Of a stretch of 64,000 bases of DNA, positions 8,762 to 20,132 are shown piece after piece. The notes below the pieces were generated by a model that searched no databases, was not told the origin of the DNA, and saw only the letters and a list, made by a program, of their open reading frames with translations. Origin of the DNA: Solilutibacter silvestris (GTDB taxonomy: Bacteria > Pseudomonadota > Gammaproteobacteria > Xanthomonadales > Xanthomonadaceae). The position numbers and the translations under genes are program-made. Position 1 is the first letter of the stretch. Every line of letters starts with the position of its first letter. The stretch spans positions 139,501 to 203,500 of the forward strand of contig NZ_NPZB01000001.1 in the NCBI RefSeq assembly GCF_002895945.1, given 5' to 3'.

Positions 8762-8837
8762 TGGTGGGCCCACCAGGACTCGAACCTGGAACCAAAGGAT
8801 TATGAGTCCTCTGCTCTAACCATTGAGCTATAGGCCC
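8762..8837 (-). tRNA. tRNA-Ile (anticodon CAU, Ile2 type)
   Basis: Read on the minus strand the 76-nt gene starts GGGCCTATAGCTCAATGG and ends with encoded CCA. The acceptor stem GGGCCTA/TGGGCCC pairs fully (one U-G) with discriminator A. The anticodon loop is CTCATAA, so the anticodon is CAU. The anticodon arm, GGACTCATAATCC, has the form of E. coli ileX rather than initiator or elongator tRNA-Met, so C34 should be changed to lysidine by TilS to read AUA. It stands at the right border of the accessory block. Confidence 0.93.
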
Positions 8838-8865
8838 GGACACACCGGATGCATATTGTGCCCGA

Positions 8866-9762
8866 TCAGTCCCGGCGGTCGGCGAGGAACCTTTCCAACT
8901 CCACCCGCGTCGGCGTGCCTGATTGCGCGCCCAGCTTGGTGCAAGCTAGCGCCGACGCTGCCGTCGCGTAGCGCATCGCCTGTTCGAACGCTGCACCCTG
9001 CGCCAGCAGCGCGGTGAGCGTCCCACAGAACACGTCGCCAGCACCGGTGGTGTCGACCACGTCCACCGCGAACGCCGGTTGTTCGATCAGCGCTTGATCG
9101 CGCCGCCACAACCAGGCACCGCATGCACCCAGGGTGACGACGATGCAGGGGATGCCGATCGCCGCACACTGCCCGGACACATCGGCTTGCGTAGTGCTTC
9201 CCGCCAACGCCGCCAGTTCGCCTTCGTTGACGATCAGCACGTCGACGCAGTCCAGCAACGCACGCGGCAATGCCTGCGCCGGCGCCGCGTTCAACACCAC
9301 CTTGACGTTTGCCGCGCGTGCGGCCTGCGCATAGGCCTGCACGCTCGCGATAGGGACTTCCAGCTGCATCAGCACATGGCTGAAGCCCTGCAGCGCCGGC
9401 AAGTGTTCCGGCGCCAGATGCAGGTTCGCGCCCGGCGCAACGGTGATCGAATTCTCGCCATCATCGGCGATGCAGATGAAGGCCGAACCGGATGCAGTGC
9501 CGGCAACGCGCACGATATGCGCATCGACACCGGCGTCGCGCAGCGGCGCTTCCAGTTGCGCGACGAAGGCATCGTCGCCCAAGGCCAGCAACATCGAGAC
9601 ATGGGCGTCACCAGCGCGCGCGGCGGCCACTGCCTGGTTGGCGCCCTTGCCGCCCGGGAAGAGTTGCAGCTCGCGACCGAGCACGGTTTCCCCGGGCGCC
9701 GGCACATGCGCGGCACGCACCACGAAATCGAGATTGGCCGATCCGGCGACCAGTACCTTCAT
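8866..9762 (-). CDS. rbsK: Ribokinase (PfkB family)
   Basis: Phosphorylates D-ribose at O5 with ATP, feeding the pentose phosphate pathway. The 298-residue protein has the N-terminal PfkB signature FPGGKGANQAVAAARAG and the C-terminal signature DTTGAGDVFCGTL, whose second Asp is the catalytic base. It starts MKVLVAGSANLDFVV. The ATG at 9762 is preferred to that at 9774, because the upper ATG would touch its own Shine-Dalgarno, while GGGAG is 5 nt before 9762. No ribose transporter or RbsR is next to it, so it is a stand-alone gene; ribonucleoside salvage is a likely source of ribose. Confidence 0.9.
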   Translation of the reverse strand: MKVLVAGSANLDFVVRAAHVPAPGETVLGRELQLFPGGKGANQAVAAARAGDAHVSMLLALGDDAFVAQLEAPLRDAGVDAHIVRVAGTASGSAFICIADDGENSITVAPGANLHLAPEHLPALQGFSHVLMQLEVPIASVQAYAQAARAANVKVVLNAAPAQALPRALLDCVDVLIVNEGELAALAGSTTQADVSGQCAAIGIPCIVVTLGACGAWLWRRDQALIEQPAFAVDVVDTTGAGDVFCGTLTALLAQGAAFEQAMRYATAASALACTKLGAQSGTPTRVELERFLADRRD

Positions 9763-9830
9763 CCCCACTCCCATCTCCCTGTCGCGCGCCTTGATTCAGC
9801 GCGAACGTATCACGCAACCATTCGCCCAAC

Positions 9831-9857
9831 AAAAAGCCCCGCTCGCGCGGGGCCTTT
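9831..9857 (-). terminator. Rho-independent terminator of rpoD
   Basis: On the minus strand a 7-bp stem GCCCCGC/GCGGGGC with a 4-nt loop is followed directly by TTTTTG, 23 bp after the rpoD stop codon. It separates rpoD from rbsK. Confidence 0.85.
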
Positions 9858-9879
9858 CGCAACTGCATGCCTGCAACAC

Positions 9880-11730
<1,851 letters not shown>

Positions 11731-11798
11731 GCGGCTCTCACCATAAACGTGAAACGGGAGTGAACCTGCAATTTTACCACGCGGACCGGCCGTTTGGC

Positions 11799-12239
11799 TC
11801 AGATCCGCAGCAGGAAGGTGACCGGGCCGTCGTTGACCAGGCTGACTGTCATATGGGCACGGAAGCGCCCGGTTTCCACCCTTCCGGGCGAAATTCGCCG
11901 ACATTCGGCCAGCAATCGTTCGAAAATCGGTTCGGCTTCAGCCGGTGGCGCGGCGGAACTGAAGCTCGGGCGCAGGCCTGAATTGGTATCGGCGGCCAGG
12001 GTGAACTGGCTGACCAGCAACAAATCTCCGGCGATCTCCTGCAAAGATCGGTTCATCTTTCCGGCATCATCGGCGAACACCCGATAACGAAGCAGCTTTT
12101 CCGCCATCCGCACGATCTGGCTTTCGCTGTCGCCAGGCTCGGCAGCGACCAGCGCCAGCAGGCCCGGCCCGATGGTGCCGACGGTTTCCTCCCCCACTTC
12201 GACCTTGGCCTGGGTGACGCGCTGGATGAGTGCAAGCAT
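11799..12239 (-). CDS. dtd: D-aminoacyl-tRNA deacylase
   Basis: Hydrolyses D-aminoacyl-tRNA (and glycyl-tRNA-Ala) so that D-amino acids do not enter proteins. The 146-residue protein has both active-site motifs: SQFTLAAD near residue 77 and the Gly-cisPro motif in [11 protein letters not shown] at the C-terminus. Length is standard. It starts [15 protein letters not shown]. The gene lies 68 bp upstream of rpoD in the same direction and is divergent from the lpxL-like gene, 41 bp away. Confidence 0.96.
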   Translation of the reverse strand: MLALIQRVTQAKVEVGEETVGTIGPGLLALVAAEPGDSESQIVRMAEKLLRYRVFADDAGKMNRSLQEIAGDLLLVSQFTLAADTNSGLRPSFSSAAPPAEAEPIFERLLAECRRISPGRVETGRFRAHMTVSLVNDGPVTFLLRI

Positions 12240-12280
12240 GGGGGAATTGTAGGTGCGCGTTCCCCCGATAGACTTGCCCA

Positions 12281-13216
12281 GTGAATCCCGACCGCACCGC
12301 CAACCTCCTCTACACCGCCGCGTCCGGCCTCGGCCACCTGCCGTGGCCCGTGCTCAACCGCTGCGGCGATGGCCTGGCGCGCCTGCAGCGCTGGAGCGGC
12401 GGCCGCGAACTGCGGGTGACACGCCGCAACCTGGAACTGGCGCTGCCGGATCTGGATGCCACGGCGCGCACCACGCTGGAACGCGCGGTCCTGCGCAGCA
12501 CCGGTCGGCAGATGATGGAAACCCTGCGCCTGTGGACCCATCCGCACGCCGACAACCTGGCGCTGATCGATGGCGAGGATGGTCGCGAACTGTTCGATGC
12601 CGCATTGCATTCCGGTCGCGGCCTGATCGTCTCGGCGCCGCATTTCGGCAACTGGGAACTGTTGAACCAGTGGCTGGCCGCGCAGACACCGCTGGCGATC
12701 CTCTACAAACCACCGGAATCCGCGGTCGGCGAAGCCTTCCTGCGTCGGGTCCGCGCCGATGAAGCGCCGGGCCGCATCACCCAGGTGCGCGCCGAAGGCA
12801 CCGCGATCCGCGCGTTGTTCAAGACACTCGCCGCGGGCGGCGTGGTCGGCATCCTGCCCGATCAGCAACCCAAGGCCGGCGACGGCGAATTCGCGCCGTT
12901 CTTCGGCGTGCAGGCATTGACGATGACCCTGCTGAACCGGCTGGCGCAGCGCACCGGCGCCACGGTTCTTCACGCGTGGTGCCAACGCAGCGCGGACACG
13001 CCACGCTTCCGCGTCTGCATCGAACGCGCCGATCCGGGGATCGCCGACGAAGATCCGAAGATCGGCGTCGCTGCACTCAATCGCGACATCGAACGCATCG
13101 CCCGTCGCGACCTCGCGCAGTACCAGTGGACGTACAAGCGCTACACCCTGCGCCCCCCCGGCAGCGGCGAAGTGAATCCCTACGCCGATTTCGAGAAGCA
13201 CTCGAGGCCGCGATGA
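12281..13216 (+). CDS. lpxL: Lipid A lauroyl/secondary acyltransferase (LpxL/HtrB family)
   Basis: Transfers a secondary acyl chain to lipid A at the cytoplasmic face of the inner membrane. The 311-residue protein has the HX4E-type catalytic motif in [12 protein letters not shown] near residue 124, and further family blocks [16 protein letters not shown] and YQWTYKRY. It begins with GTG at 12281 ([17 protein letters not shown]); no strong Shine-Dalgarno is seen, so the start is less certain than the identity. It overlaps the next gene by ATGA, which implies translational coupling with an LPS core glycosyltransferase. LpxL and LpxM/LpxP cannot be told apart here, so the symbol is provisional. 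Confidence 0.85.
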   Translation: MNPDRTANLLYTAASGLGHLPWPVLNRCGDGLARLQRWSGGRELRVTRRNLELALPDLDATARTTLERAVLRSTGRQMMETLRLWTHPHADNLALIDGEDGRELFDAALHSGRGLIVSAPHFGNWELLNQWLAAQTPLAILYKPPESAVGEAFLRRVRADEAPGRITQVRAEGTAIRALFKTLAAGGVVGILPDQQPKAGDGEFAPFFGVQALTMTLLNRLAQRTGATVLHAWCQRSADTPRFRVCIERADPGIADEDPKIGVAALNRDIERIARRDLAQYQWTYKRYTLRPPGSGEVNPYADFEKHSRPR

Positions 13217-13986
13217 ACGAGGCCGCAGGCGCAAAACCCCCTGTCACCGGCGTGGTGATCGCGAAGAACGAGGGCGACCGCATCGGTCGCTGCGTGGCCA
13301 GCCTCGTGCCGCTGTGCCGCGAAGTGATCGTGATGGATTCGCAGTCCGACGACGATACCGTGGCCGCCGCCGCAGCCGCCGGCGCGCGCGTGGTGCAGCA
13401 GCCATGGCTGGGCTTCGCCGCGCAGAAGAACGCGGTGATCGCACTGGCGACGACACCGTGGGTGCTGCTGCTGGATTCCGACGAATGGCTGGCCGCTGGT
13501 ACCGCCGACGCGATCCGCACAGTGTTCGCCGATGACCACGTCGAACGGGCCGATGTATGGAAGCTGTTGCGGCGCACGCACTATCTCGGCACCGCACTGG
13601 ATCACGGCGGCTGGGGCAAGGAGAAGGTCGAACGCCTGTTCCGCAACGACCTGCGCTACAAACCGGCCAGCGTGCATGAAGCACTCGACACCGCCGGCAA
13701 GCGCGTCGCCACCCTGCAGGCACGGATCGAGCACGACACCGCGCGTAGCGACGACGAATACGCCAGCAAGCTGCAGCGCTACGCCACGCTATGGGCGCAG
13801 CAGCGCCACGCGCAGGGACGCCGCGCCAGCGCGATCGACGCGCCGTTGCACGCCGGCACCTATTGGTTGAAGAACTACGTGCTGCGCGGTGGCTTTCTCG
13901 ACGGCGGCACATCCGCGCGTTATCACGCGCTGCACGCGCGCTACGTGTTCGACAAGTATCGGAAGCTGCGGGGGTTGGCGCGGTAA
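13213..13986 (+). CDS. Family 2 glycosyltransferase, LPS core WaaE/KdtX type
   Basis: A 257-residue GT2 enzyme. It begins VTGVVIAKNEGDRIGRCVAS, then VIVMDSQSDDDTVAAA for nucleotide-sugar binding, and LLLDSDEWL, whose Asp residues bind the metal. This is the WaaE type that adds a beta-1,4-glucose to heptose I of the lipopolysaccharide inner core. KEKVERLFRND and PASVHEAL are shared by that group. The ATG at 13213 overlaps the lpxL-like stop as ATGA. The pair forms a small lipopolysaccharide operon. The acceptor is inferred from family and context. Confidence 0.8.
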   Translation: MNEAAGAKPPVTGVVIAKNEGDRIGRCVASLVPLCREVIVMDSQSDDDTVAAAAAAGARVVQQPWLGFAAQKNAVIALATTPWVLLLDSDEWLAAGTADAIRTVFADDHVERADVWKLLRRTHYLGTALDHGGWGKEKVERLFRNDLRYKPASVHEALDTAGKRVATLQARIEHDTARSDDEYASKLQRYATLWAQQRHAQGRRASAIDAPLHAGTYWLKNYVLRGGFLDGGTSARYHALHARYVFDKYRKLRGLAR

Positions 13987-13993
13987 CACGCGC

Positions 13994-14206
13994 GCTGGCT
14001 TAGCGGGTGCGTGTTGTTGCTTTCAAGAGAAGAGCGAAAAACTCGCCACCGGCAGCGCCGTGCGGTTCGTCCGCAGTGACCGACCATACGAGGCATGGAT
14101 GCCGAGTCGAGCCTCCATGGATGGATTCACGGCGTGTCGGTCACTGCGGATAACCGCTAAAGGCGCACAGCCGGGCGATGCGCTTTCGCGAACGCGCTAA
14201 GCCAGC
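13994..14206. repeat. Intergenic structured repeat, copy 1, with nested inverted repeats
   Basis: Fills the gap between two convergent genes. The outer arms are a perfect 12-bp inverted repeat (13994-14005 and 14195-14206), and the inner arms a perfect 14-bp one (14071-14084 and 14136-14149). The core between the inner arms, read on the minus strand, is nearly identical to a second copy at 61785-61838. It includes CACGCCGTGAATCC, GGAGGCTCG and CTCGGCATCCATGCCTCG. No frame in it looks coding. It is either a REP/MITE-like element or a 3'-end RNA structure. Confidence 0.75.
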
Positions 14207-14213
14207 CCGTGCC

Positions 14214-15881
14214 TCAGTGCGGACACGCCATCGCCGCGCCACCGCGCACCAGATACCACGTGCGCCGATTGGCATGCGGCACGAGCTCCAGCGCGGACTG
14301 CGGAATGCACTTCGGCAACGCCGTGTCCTGCACCAGCAGCCAGCGATGCTCGGGATCGGCCTGCAACCAGTGGATCGCATCGGCGGTCTGCACTTGCATG
14401 TCGCGGGTGAATCCGAAATTCACCGCGGGACGATCGGCCATCAACAGGTTCTGCTCCTTCCAGCCGAGCATCGCCAACTGCGCATCGGGACCGATGCGTG
14501 CGCCGACATCGCGCATCAACCCGCGCGCGGACGATGAATCATTGAGCAGCGGATAACCGAACACGCTGAAGAGTATCCACATCGTGCCCAGCGACACGAT
14601 CGTCGCGATCTCCAGCCGGCGTCGCCACCACGCCAGCGCCACGATCACGCCTGCACCCATCGCCAGCAGCATCCAGCCGATGCCGGCACCGGATTCGAGA
14701 CCACGATCCGTGAGGAAGCGCGTGATCGATTTCGAATGGCCAAACGCCATCAACGCGCCACCGGCCACGAAACCGATCGCCATCACCGACATCGCTATTG
14801 CCAGCAGGCGACGCGGCCATGCCTTCCTCAGCAATCCCGGCAACAACGGCGCCAGCACCAGTCCCCACATCGGCAGCACCGGCATGATGTAGACGTCGCG
14901 CTTGCCGGAGGGAATGCTGAAGAACACCACCATCAGCGCACCCCAGACCAGCGGCAGCAGATAGCGTGCGTCGTGCCGTTGCAGGCGACGCCTCCACGCC
15001 GGAATCGCCCACGGCAGCGCCAGCATCGCCGGCAACCACATGCCAACGATCACCACGATGAAGTACCACGCCGGTTGCGCGTGGTCCCACGACTGCGCGT
15101 AACGCTTCGCGGTCTGGTGGAACAGGATGTCGTTGAGATAGGCGTCGTACACGGGATCGTGGCGCGCCTGCACCGCGCTCACCATCGGCAGCAGCCACAG
15201 CGCCATCGCCGCGACGAAGAACAGCGGCGCGATCCAGAAGCGCCAATCGCGCACATGCAACGCCATGCGTTCACCACGCGACTGCCAGCCACGCACGCTC
15301 GCATAGATCGCCGGCGCCAGCATCAGCAACGCCAGCACGCCGACGCCCTTGGTGATCGTGCCGAGTCCGGCCGCAAACCAGCCGATCCACCACCAGCGCC
15401 AGTTCGGCCCAAGCAGCAGATGGCGCAGCAATCCGTAATTGGCGAGGGTGATGAAGCCCGTCACCAGCGGATCGATCTGCGCCTTCTTGGCCTGATAAGT
15501 GAACTGGAACGCCAGCAACACCGCCCACGCTGCCCACAACCCGATCTTCGGTGTCCACAGGCGCTTGCCAAGATCCTTCACGCAGGCCAGCGTCATCAAT
15601 GTGGCGAGCAGCGACGGCAACAGGAAGGCGACGCGCCAGTTGCGGAAAATATCGAAGAAGGTCGCCTGCAGCCACATCAGCATCGGCGGCTTGTCGGAAT
15701 ACAACTCGATGCCACGATGCGGGAACAACCAGTCGCCGCTTTCGACCATCTGCTTCGCGGCGAGCGCGAAACGCGGCTCGTCGGCGGGCCACGGATCGCG
15801 CAGGCCGATGCCGGCGCCGACGATCAGCAGCGCGGCGATCCAGAACAACCAGGTGTCACGGGATTCGCGGGTCTTGAGCAT
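14214..15881 (-). CDS. ArnT-like GT-C glycosyltransferase, polytopic membrane protein
   Basis: A 555-residue protein with about 11-12 hydrophobic segments. Its first loop has the signature of the ArnT / PMT (GT83/GT39) family: RDPWPADEPRFALAAKQMV followed by DWLFPHRG and SDKPPMLMWLQA. Such enzymes take a sugar from a polyprenyl phosphate and attach it to lipid A or another envelope acceptor on the periplasmic side. Donor and acceptor are unknown; no arn operon is adjacent, so aminoarabinose transfer should not be assumed. The start chosen, ATG 15881 (MLKTRESRDTWLFW), puts the first membrane helix directly after a short basic head; a longer frame reaching 16298 overlaps rsmB and is rejected. 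It follows rsmB by 41 bp. Confidence 0.82.
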   Translation of the reverse strand: MLKTRESRDTWLFWIAALLIVGAGIGLRDPWPADEPRFALAAKQMVESGDWLFPHRGIELYSDKPPMLMWLQATFFDIFRNWRVAFLLPSLLATLMTLACVKDLGKRLWTPKIGLWAAWAVLLAFQFTYQAKKAQIDPLVTGFITLANYGLLRHLLLGPNWRWWWIGWFAAGLGTITKGVGVLALLMLAPAIYASVRGWQSRGERMALHVRDWRFWIAPLFFVAAMALWLLPMVSAVQARHDPVYDAYLNDILFHQTAKRYAQSWDHAQPAWYFIVVIVGMWLPAMLALPWAIPAWRRRLQRHDARYLLPLVWGALMVVFFSIPSGKRDVYIMPVLPMWGLVLAPLLPGLLRKAWPRRLLAIAMSVMAIGFVAGGALMAFGHSKSITRFLTDRGLESGAGIGWMLLAMGAGVIVALAWWRRRLEIATIVSLGTMWILFSVFGYPLLNDSSSARGLMRDVGARIGPDAQLAMLGWKEQNLLMADRPAVNFGFTRDMQVQTADAIHWLQADPEHRWLLVQDTALPKCIPQSALELVPHANRRTWYLVRGGAAMACPH

Positions 15882-15922
15882 GACGCGATGATACGGGAAG
15901 CGCCATCGCGCCCGCAGCCGGA

Positions 15923-17236
15923 TCAGCGCTTGCGCAGTCGCGCGTAGAAGAAGCCGTCCATGTCGCCTTCGCCGGGCAGGCGTTGGTGGCCGAGGCCGGT
16001 ATCGCGCCCGAACGTTGCATCCAGCGCGACCAGTTCCGCGTCCGCCGTTCGCGCGAGGAACGCCTCGATCTGCCGGGCGTTTTCCGCCTGCAGGATCGAA
16101 CAGGTCGCGTAGACCAGCGTGCCGCCCGCTGCCAGCGTCGGCCACAAGGCATCGAGCATGCGCGCCTGCAACGCGACCAGCGCCGCGACGTCTTCGGCGC
16201 GACGATGCAGCAGGATGTCGGGCTGGCGGCGCAGGATGCCGGTGGCGCTGCACGGCGCGTCGATCAGGATGGCGTCGAACGGCTGGCCGTTCCACCACTC
16301 GTCGATGGCGGTCGCATCGGCCGCGACCCTGGCTGCCTGCAGGCCGAGGCGCTGCAATCCTTCGCGCACGCGCCGCAGGCGTCGTGCATCGACATCCAGC
16401 GCGAGCAATCGCAATGTCGGTTCACGTTCCAGCAGATGCGCAGCCTTGCCACCCGGTGCGGCGCAGGCATCGAGCACACACATCCCGGGCTTCAACGTGA
16501 AGGCATCAGCGAGTTGCTGTGCGCTGCCGTCCTGCACGGAAACAAGGCCTTCATCGAAGCCGGGCAATGCACTCATCGCGACCGGCGTCTCCAGCAACAG
16601 CGCATCGACAGGATGATCCGGCATCCGCGGATCCAGGCCCTGTTCGCGCAAGCGCGCCGCATAAGACTCGCGATCGATCTTCGATCGATTCACCCGCAAC
16701 CACATCGGCGGCGCGATCCGGCTGGCGCGCAGGATCGCTTCGACATCCTCCGGCCAATCCGCGCGCAAATCCTGCAGCAACCACTGCGGCCAGCCCGCCA
16801 GGGCATCGGCGCGCACCAGCGGCTCGCGCGTGGCCCGCCGCAACACCGCATTGACCATGCCGGCCTGATGCACGCGTTTCATCAAGCGCGCAGCATCCAC
16901 CGTCGCGGCGACCGCTGCGTGCGCTGGCAAGCCCATTGCATCGAGTTGCGCCAGACCGACGTACAGCAGCACGCGCAAATCGTTGTCGCGCTGGCCCAGC
17001 GGTCGCGGCAGCCACGCCTGCAATGTGGCGTCGTAATCGGCACGGTTGCGCAGCACCGCCATCACCACGGCTTCGAGCAGGGCGCGATCGCGACTATCTT
17101 CGATGCGCGATTGCGCCGCGGACAATTCCGCCTTCAGCGAACGCCCGCCATGCAGGATCGCATCGAGCACGCGCGCAGCATCGGCGCGCACGCCTGCGCC
17201 ACGGGCGCCGTCCAAGCGTGCGTCGTCAGAACGCAT
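15923..17236 (-). CDS. rsmB: 16S rRNA m5C967 methyltransferase
   Basis: Methylates C967 of 16S rRNA. The 437-residue protein (E. coli 429) has the N-terminal NusB-like RNA-binding domain (to about residue 140), then a Rossmann methyltransferase domain with SAM motif [16 protein letters not shown]. Both cysteines of the mechanism are present: PCSATG and the nucleophile in [11 protein letters not shown]. The ATG at 17236 overlaps the end of fmt by 11 bp, as in many def-fmt-rsmB operons. Confidence 0.95.
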   Translation of the reverse strand: MRSDDARLDGARGAGVRADAARVLDAILHGGRSLKAELSAAQSRIEDSRDRALLEAVVMAVLRNRADYDATLQAWLPRPLGQRDNDLRVLLYVGLAQLDAMGLPAHAAVAATVDAARLMKRVHQAGMVNAVLRRATREPLVRADALAGWPQWLLQDLRADWPEDVEAILRASRIAPPMWLRVNRSKIDRESYAARLREQGLDPRMPDHPVDALLLETPVAMSALPGFDEGLVSVQDGSAQQLADAFTLKPGMCVLDACAAPGGKAAHLLEREPTLRLLALDVDARRLRRVREGLQRLGLQAARVAADATAIDEWWNGQPFDAILIDAPCSATGILRRQPDILLHRRAEDVAALVALQARMLDALWPTLAAGGTLVYATCSILQAENARQIEAFLARTADAELVALDATFGRDTGLGHQRLPGEGDMDGFFYARLRKR

Positions 17237-18140
17237 CACGGCGCGCATTGAGATAGTCGCCGGCAGATACCGTGCGGCCGCCTTCGCGTTGCAGCACCAA
17301 CAGGCGCAACACGCCTGCGCCACAGGCGATATCGATGCCGTCGCGACTGGCGGCGATCACGCTTCCCGCCTCCGCATCGCTGGTAACTGCGACAACCTTC
17401 GCCGCGTGGATGCGCACGCGCTCGCCGGCCAGCGTCGCTTCCGCCACCGGCCACGGCTGGAACGCGCGCACCTTGCGCGCCAGCACCTCGGCAGGTTGGT
17501 TCCAGTCGAGTCGCGCTTCCGCTTTCTCGATCTTGGCGGCGTGGGTGACGCCTGCTTCGGGTTGCGGATGCGGCAACGGCGGCGATCCGGCTTCCAGCAA
17601 TTCCAATCCTTGCGCCAGCACGCGCGCGGCGATGTCTGCGAGACGTTCGTACAGTTCGCCGGAAGTTTCGTCCGCAGCGATCGCAGTCGCTTCGGACAGC
17701 AACACCGGCCCGGTATCGAGACCCGCTGCCATCTGCATCAGGCACACACCGGTTTCGGCATCGCCGGCTTCGATCGCACGCTGGATCGGCGCAGCGCCAC
17801 GCCAGCGCGGCAGCAATGAACCATGCAGGTTCCAGCAGCCATGAAACGGAATCTTCAACACTTTTTTCGGCAGGATCAGGCCGTAGGCCGCCGTGACGAT
17901 CAAATCGGGTTCGAGCGCACGCAGCTGCGCCTGTACCTCGGGATCGCGCAAGGTTTCCGGCTGGCGCACGTCGATGCCGCGCTGCAACGCTTCCTGCTTC
18001 ACCGGCGATGGCGTCAACGCGCGACCGCGCCCGGCGGGACGATCCGGCTGGGTGTAGACCGCGACCACGTCGGCGCGTTCGCAGGCCGCGCGCAGGCTGG
18101 GCACGGCGAATTCCGGCGTGCCGGCAAAGACAATGCGCAT
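17226..18140 (-). CDS. fmt: Methionyl-tRNA formyltransferase
   Basis: Formylates initiator Met-tRNA using 10-formyl-THF. The 304-residue protein starts [16 protein letters not shown] at 18140. The catalytic Asn-His-Asp triad is visible: N and H in [17 protein letters not shown], and D in GLDTGPVL. The C-terminal OB-like tRNA-binding domain runs from about residue 205. It begins 5 bp after def and its 3' end overlaps rsmB, so the three form an operon. A longer frame upstream only shadows def. Confidence 0.96.
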   Translation of the reverse strand: MRIVFAGTPEFAVPSLRAACERADVVAVYTQPDRPAGRGRALTPSPVKQEALQRGIDVRQPETLRDPEVQAQLRALEPDLIVTAAYGLILPKKVLKIPFHGCWNLHGSLLPRWRGAAPIQRAIEAGDAETGVCLMQMAAGLDTGPVLLSEATAIAADETSGELYERLADIAARVLAQGLELLEAGSPPLPHPQPEAGVTHAAKIEKAEARLDWNQPAEVLARKVRAFQPWPVAEATLAGERVRIHAAKVVAVTSDAEAGSVIAASRDGIDIACGAGVLRLLVLQREGGRTVSAGDYLNARRDAF

Positions 18141-18145
18141 GCGCG

Positions 18146-18664
18146 TCAGGCCGCTGCCTTCTCGCGCGCCGCCTTCGCCAACTTCTTCTTCACCATCTCG
18201 CGCTTGAGCGGCGACAGGTAATCGACGAACAGCTTGCCGTCGAGATGATCCATCTCGTGCTGGATGCACACCGCCAGCAGGCCGTCGGCATCGAGTTCGA
18301 ACGCTTCGCCCTTGCGATCATGCGCGCGCACGCGGATGTTGGCCGCACGCGTCACGTCGGCAAAGATGTTGGGCACCGACAGGCAACCTTCCTGGCACAC
18401 CTCTTCGCCATCCTTGGCGAGGATCTCCGGGTTGATGAAGACCATCGGCGTGTTCTTCTCCTCGCTGATGTCGATCACCATGAAGCGCTGGTGCACGTCG
18501 ACCTGGCTGGCCGCCAAGCCAATCCCGGGCGCTTCGTACATGGTCTCGAACATGTCGTCCAGTAGTTGCTGGAACGCCGGTTCGGAGACCGCGGCGGGAG
18601 CGATCGCCACTGCCTTGGTGCGCAGGCGCGGGTCGGGGAATTCAAGGATCGTCAGGAGTGCCAT
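18146..18664 (-). CDS. def: Peptide deformylase
   Basis: Removes the N-formyl group from nascent proteins, using Fe(II). The 172-residue protein has the three motifs of active type I enzymes: [15 protein letters not shown] (metal Cys) and QHEMDHLDG (two metal His and the catalytic Glu). The C-terminus is a Lys/Ala-rich helix. It leads the def-fmt-rsmB operon and is divergent from the LysM gene, 216 bp away. Confidence 0.97.
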   Translation of the reverse strand: MALLTILEFPDPRLRTKAVAIAPAAVSEPAFQQLLDDMFETMYEAPGIGLAASQVDVHQRFMVIDISEEKNTPMVFINPEILAKDGEEVCQEGCLSVPNIFADVTRAANIRVRAHDRKGEAFELDADGLLAVCIQHEMDHLDGKLFVDYLSPLKREMVKKKLAKAAREKAAA

Positions 18665-18811
18665 GGTTCAAGTCCGGAATGCGCGCGGGGAACGGACACC
18701 GCCAGCGCAGGTCGCCAGTGTACCGCGTCCGGCCCGGCTCTCCCCCAACGCCGGCTGGCCGGCCGTTTCCGGGCACCGGCCAATCAAAACGGGGGTTTAA
18801 ATGTAAGGGTC

Positions 18812-18840
18812 TTGTGAAACTGTGAACTTTGTGGTGTAAA
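18812..18840 (+). promoter_or_regulatory. Candidate sigma-70 promoter for the LysM gene
   Basis: TTGTGA (18812-18817), a 17-nt spacer, then TGTAAA (18835-18840), each matching four of six consensus bases, lie in an AT-rich pocket 41 bp before the LysM start. The near-direct repeats TGTGAA fall inside the spacer. This is a pattern match only. Confidence 0.4.
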
Positions 18841-18880
18841 TGGCCGTCCATATTGGGGATTTTCCGGGGAACTTCGGGCC

Positions 18881-20044
18881 ATGGCCTCGATCCTTTCGCG
18901 TTTCAACCTGTCGCTGAAAACTCTCGCTGCTACTGCGGCGCTCACCGTCGCCGGCTTCGCCATCGCCGCGAGTCCGGGCATCCGCCCCGATCACCCCGAC
19001 ACCTATGTGGTGAAGAAGGGCGACACCCTGTGGGATATCGCCGGCAAGTTCCTCAGTCGTCCGTGGCTGTGGCCGGAAATCTGGCAGGCCAACCCGCAGG
19101 TGAAGAACCCGCACCTGATCTATCCGGGTGACGTCCTCAGCCTTGCCTACATCAATCGCACCGCCGAGGCGCAGCAGCGCAGCGCCGAAGCGCCGATCCC
19201 GGGCATCCCGCTGGCCCAGGTCGAGCCGTGGTTGAAGGATCTGCGCGTGGTCGACGAATTCGACGAGCTGCCCTACGTGGTCGGCCTCGAGGAAGATCGC
19301 CTGCGCGGCTCGCAGGGCTACGTCGTCTACGCCAAGGGTCTGCCGGCCAGTGCGGTCGGCCAGCGCTTCCTGATCGTGCGTCCGACCGTGCGCTACACCG
19401 CCTTCGACCGCCGCGGCTGCTGCGACAGCTATGCCCATGACGAACTCGATTTCCGCGGCAAGCACATCCTCGATTCCGCGCAGTTCTGGACCAACGCGAT
19501 CACGCCGGGCAAGGGCGAATTCCTCGGTTACGAATTGCAGCGCGTCAATCTCGGCACCGTCACCCGCGGCGAAGTCGGCGGCATCCAGGCCTCCACCGTC
19601 CGCCTCGACGAGGCCGGCCGCGAAGTGCGCGAAGGCGATCGCCTGATCCCGGTCGATGCCAGCACCTACGATCCCTACTTCGTCCCGCACCCGCCCAAGG
19701 CGCAGTTCGAATACCGCCGCGCCCAGGTGCTGGCCGTGGCCGACCGCTACCGCACCGCCGGCCCGCGCGACGTCATCTCGATCTCGGTCGGCAGCAAGGA
19801 CGGCGTCGACAACGGCACCGTGTTCTCGCTGTGGCGCGTGGGCAGCCACAAGGTCGACCACGTGAAATACGAGCGCACCGACGACCTGGTCGGCGATTAC
19901 GGCCGCGTCAAACTGCCCGACGAGTTCTCCGGCCACGCCATGGTGTTCCGCACCTTCGACCACGTCAGCTACGCGCTGGTGATGGATGGCATCAAGCCCA
20001 CCAAGATCGGTTACGAACTGAAGCATCCCGACGCGCCCTACTGA
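18881..20044 (+). CDS. Secreted LysM peptidoglycan-binding protein
   Basis: A 387-residue protein with a signal peptide (hydrophobic segment followed by AIAASPG) and one LysM domain at about residues 40-92: YVVKKGDTLWDIAGKFL, then PWLWPEIWQANPQVKNPHLI and YPGDVL. The long C-terminal part (about 100-387) has no named domain that I recognise; it contains an unusual adjacent pair of cysteines (RRGCCDSY) and beta-rich sequence. In this order the gene regularly precedes dprA. A periplasmic or outer-membrane cell-wall role is likely. It is divergent from def and separated from dprA by a strong palindrome. Confidence 0.88.
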   Translation: MASILSRFNLSLKTLAATAALTVAGFAIAASPGIRPDHPDTYVVKKGDTLWDIAGKFLSRPWLWPEIWQANPQVKNPHLIYPGDVLSLAYINRTAEAQQRSAEAPIPGIPLAQVEPWLKDLRVVDEFDELPYVVGLEEDRLRGSQGYVVYAKGLPASAVGQRFLIVRPTVRYTAFDRRGCCDSYAHDELDFRGKHILDSAQFWTNAITPGKGEFLGYELQRVNLGTVTRGEVGGIQASTVRLDEAGREVREGDRLIPVDASTYDPYFVPHPPKAQFEYRRAQVLAVADRYRTAGPRDVISISVGSKDGVDNGTVFSLWRVGSHKVDHVKYERTDDLVGDYGRVKLPDEFSGHAMVFRTFDHVSYALVMDGIKPTKIGYELKHPDAPY

Positions 20045-20085
20045 GGCCCGTTCAGCCACTTCGGATTTTTCCGACACGAGAACGC

Positions 20086-20107
20086 GACGGCGCCCTAGGG
20101 CGCCGTC
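20086..20107. terminator. 22-bp perfect palindrome after the LysM gene
   Basis: GACGGCGCCC-TA-GGGCGCCGTC lies 42 bp after the LysM stop codon and 26 bp before dprA. The stem is long and GC-only, but no T-run follows on either strand, so it may be a T-less terminator, a processing site or an mRNA-stability hairpin. Confidence 0.4.
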
Positions 20108-20132
20108 GTCGCATGCGCGTCACGCTGGCGGC

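Noticed and set aside
8762-8837. Reading the tRNA as elongator tRNA-Met because the anticodon is CAU
   Set aside because: The anticodon stem and loop (GGACTCATAATCC) are of the Ile2 type that is modified by TilS.
14214-16298. Extended ArnT-like protein of 694 residues
   Set aside because: The added N-terminus overlaps rsmB in another frame and is not membrane-like; the start at 15881 fits the family.
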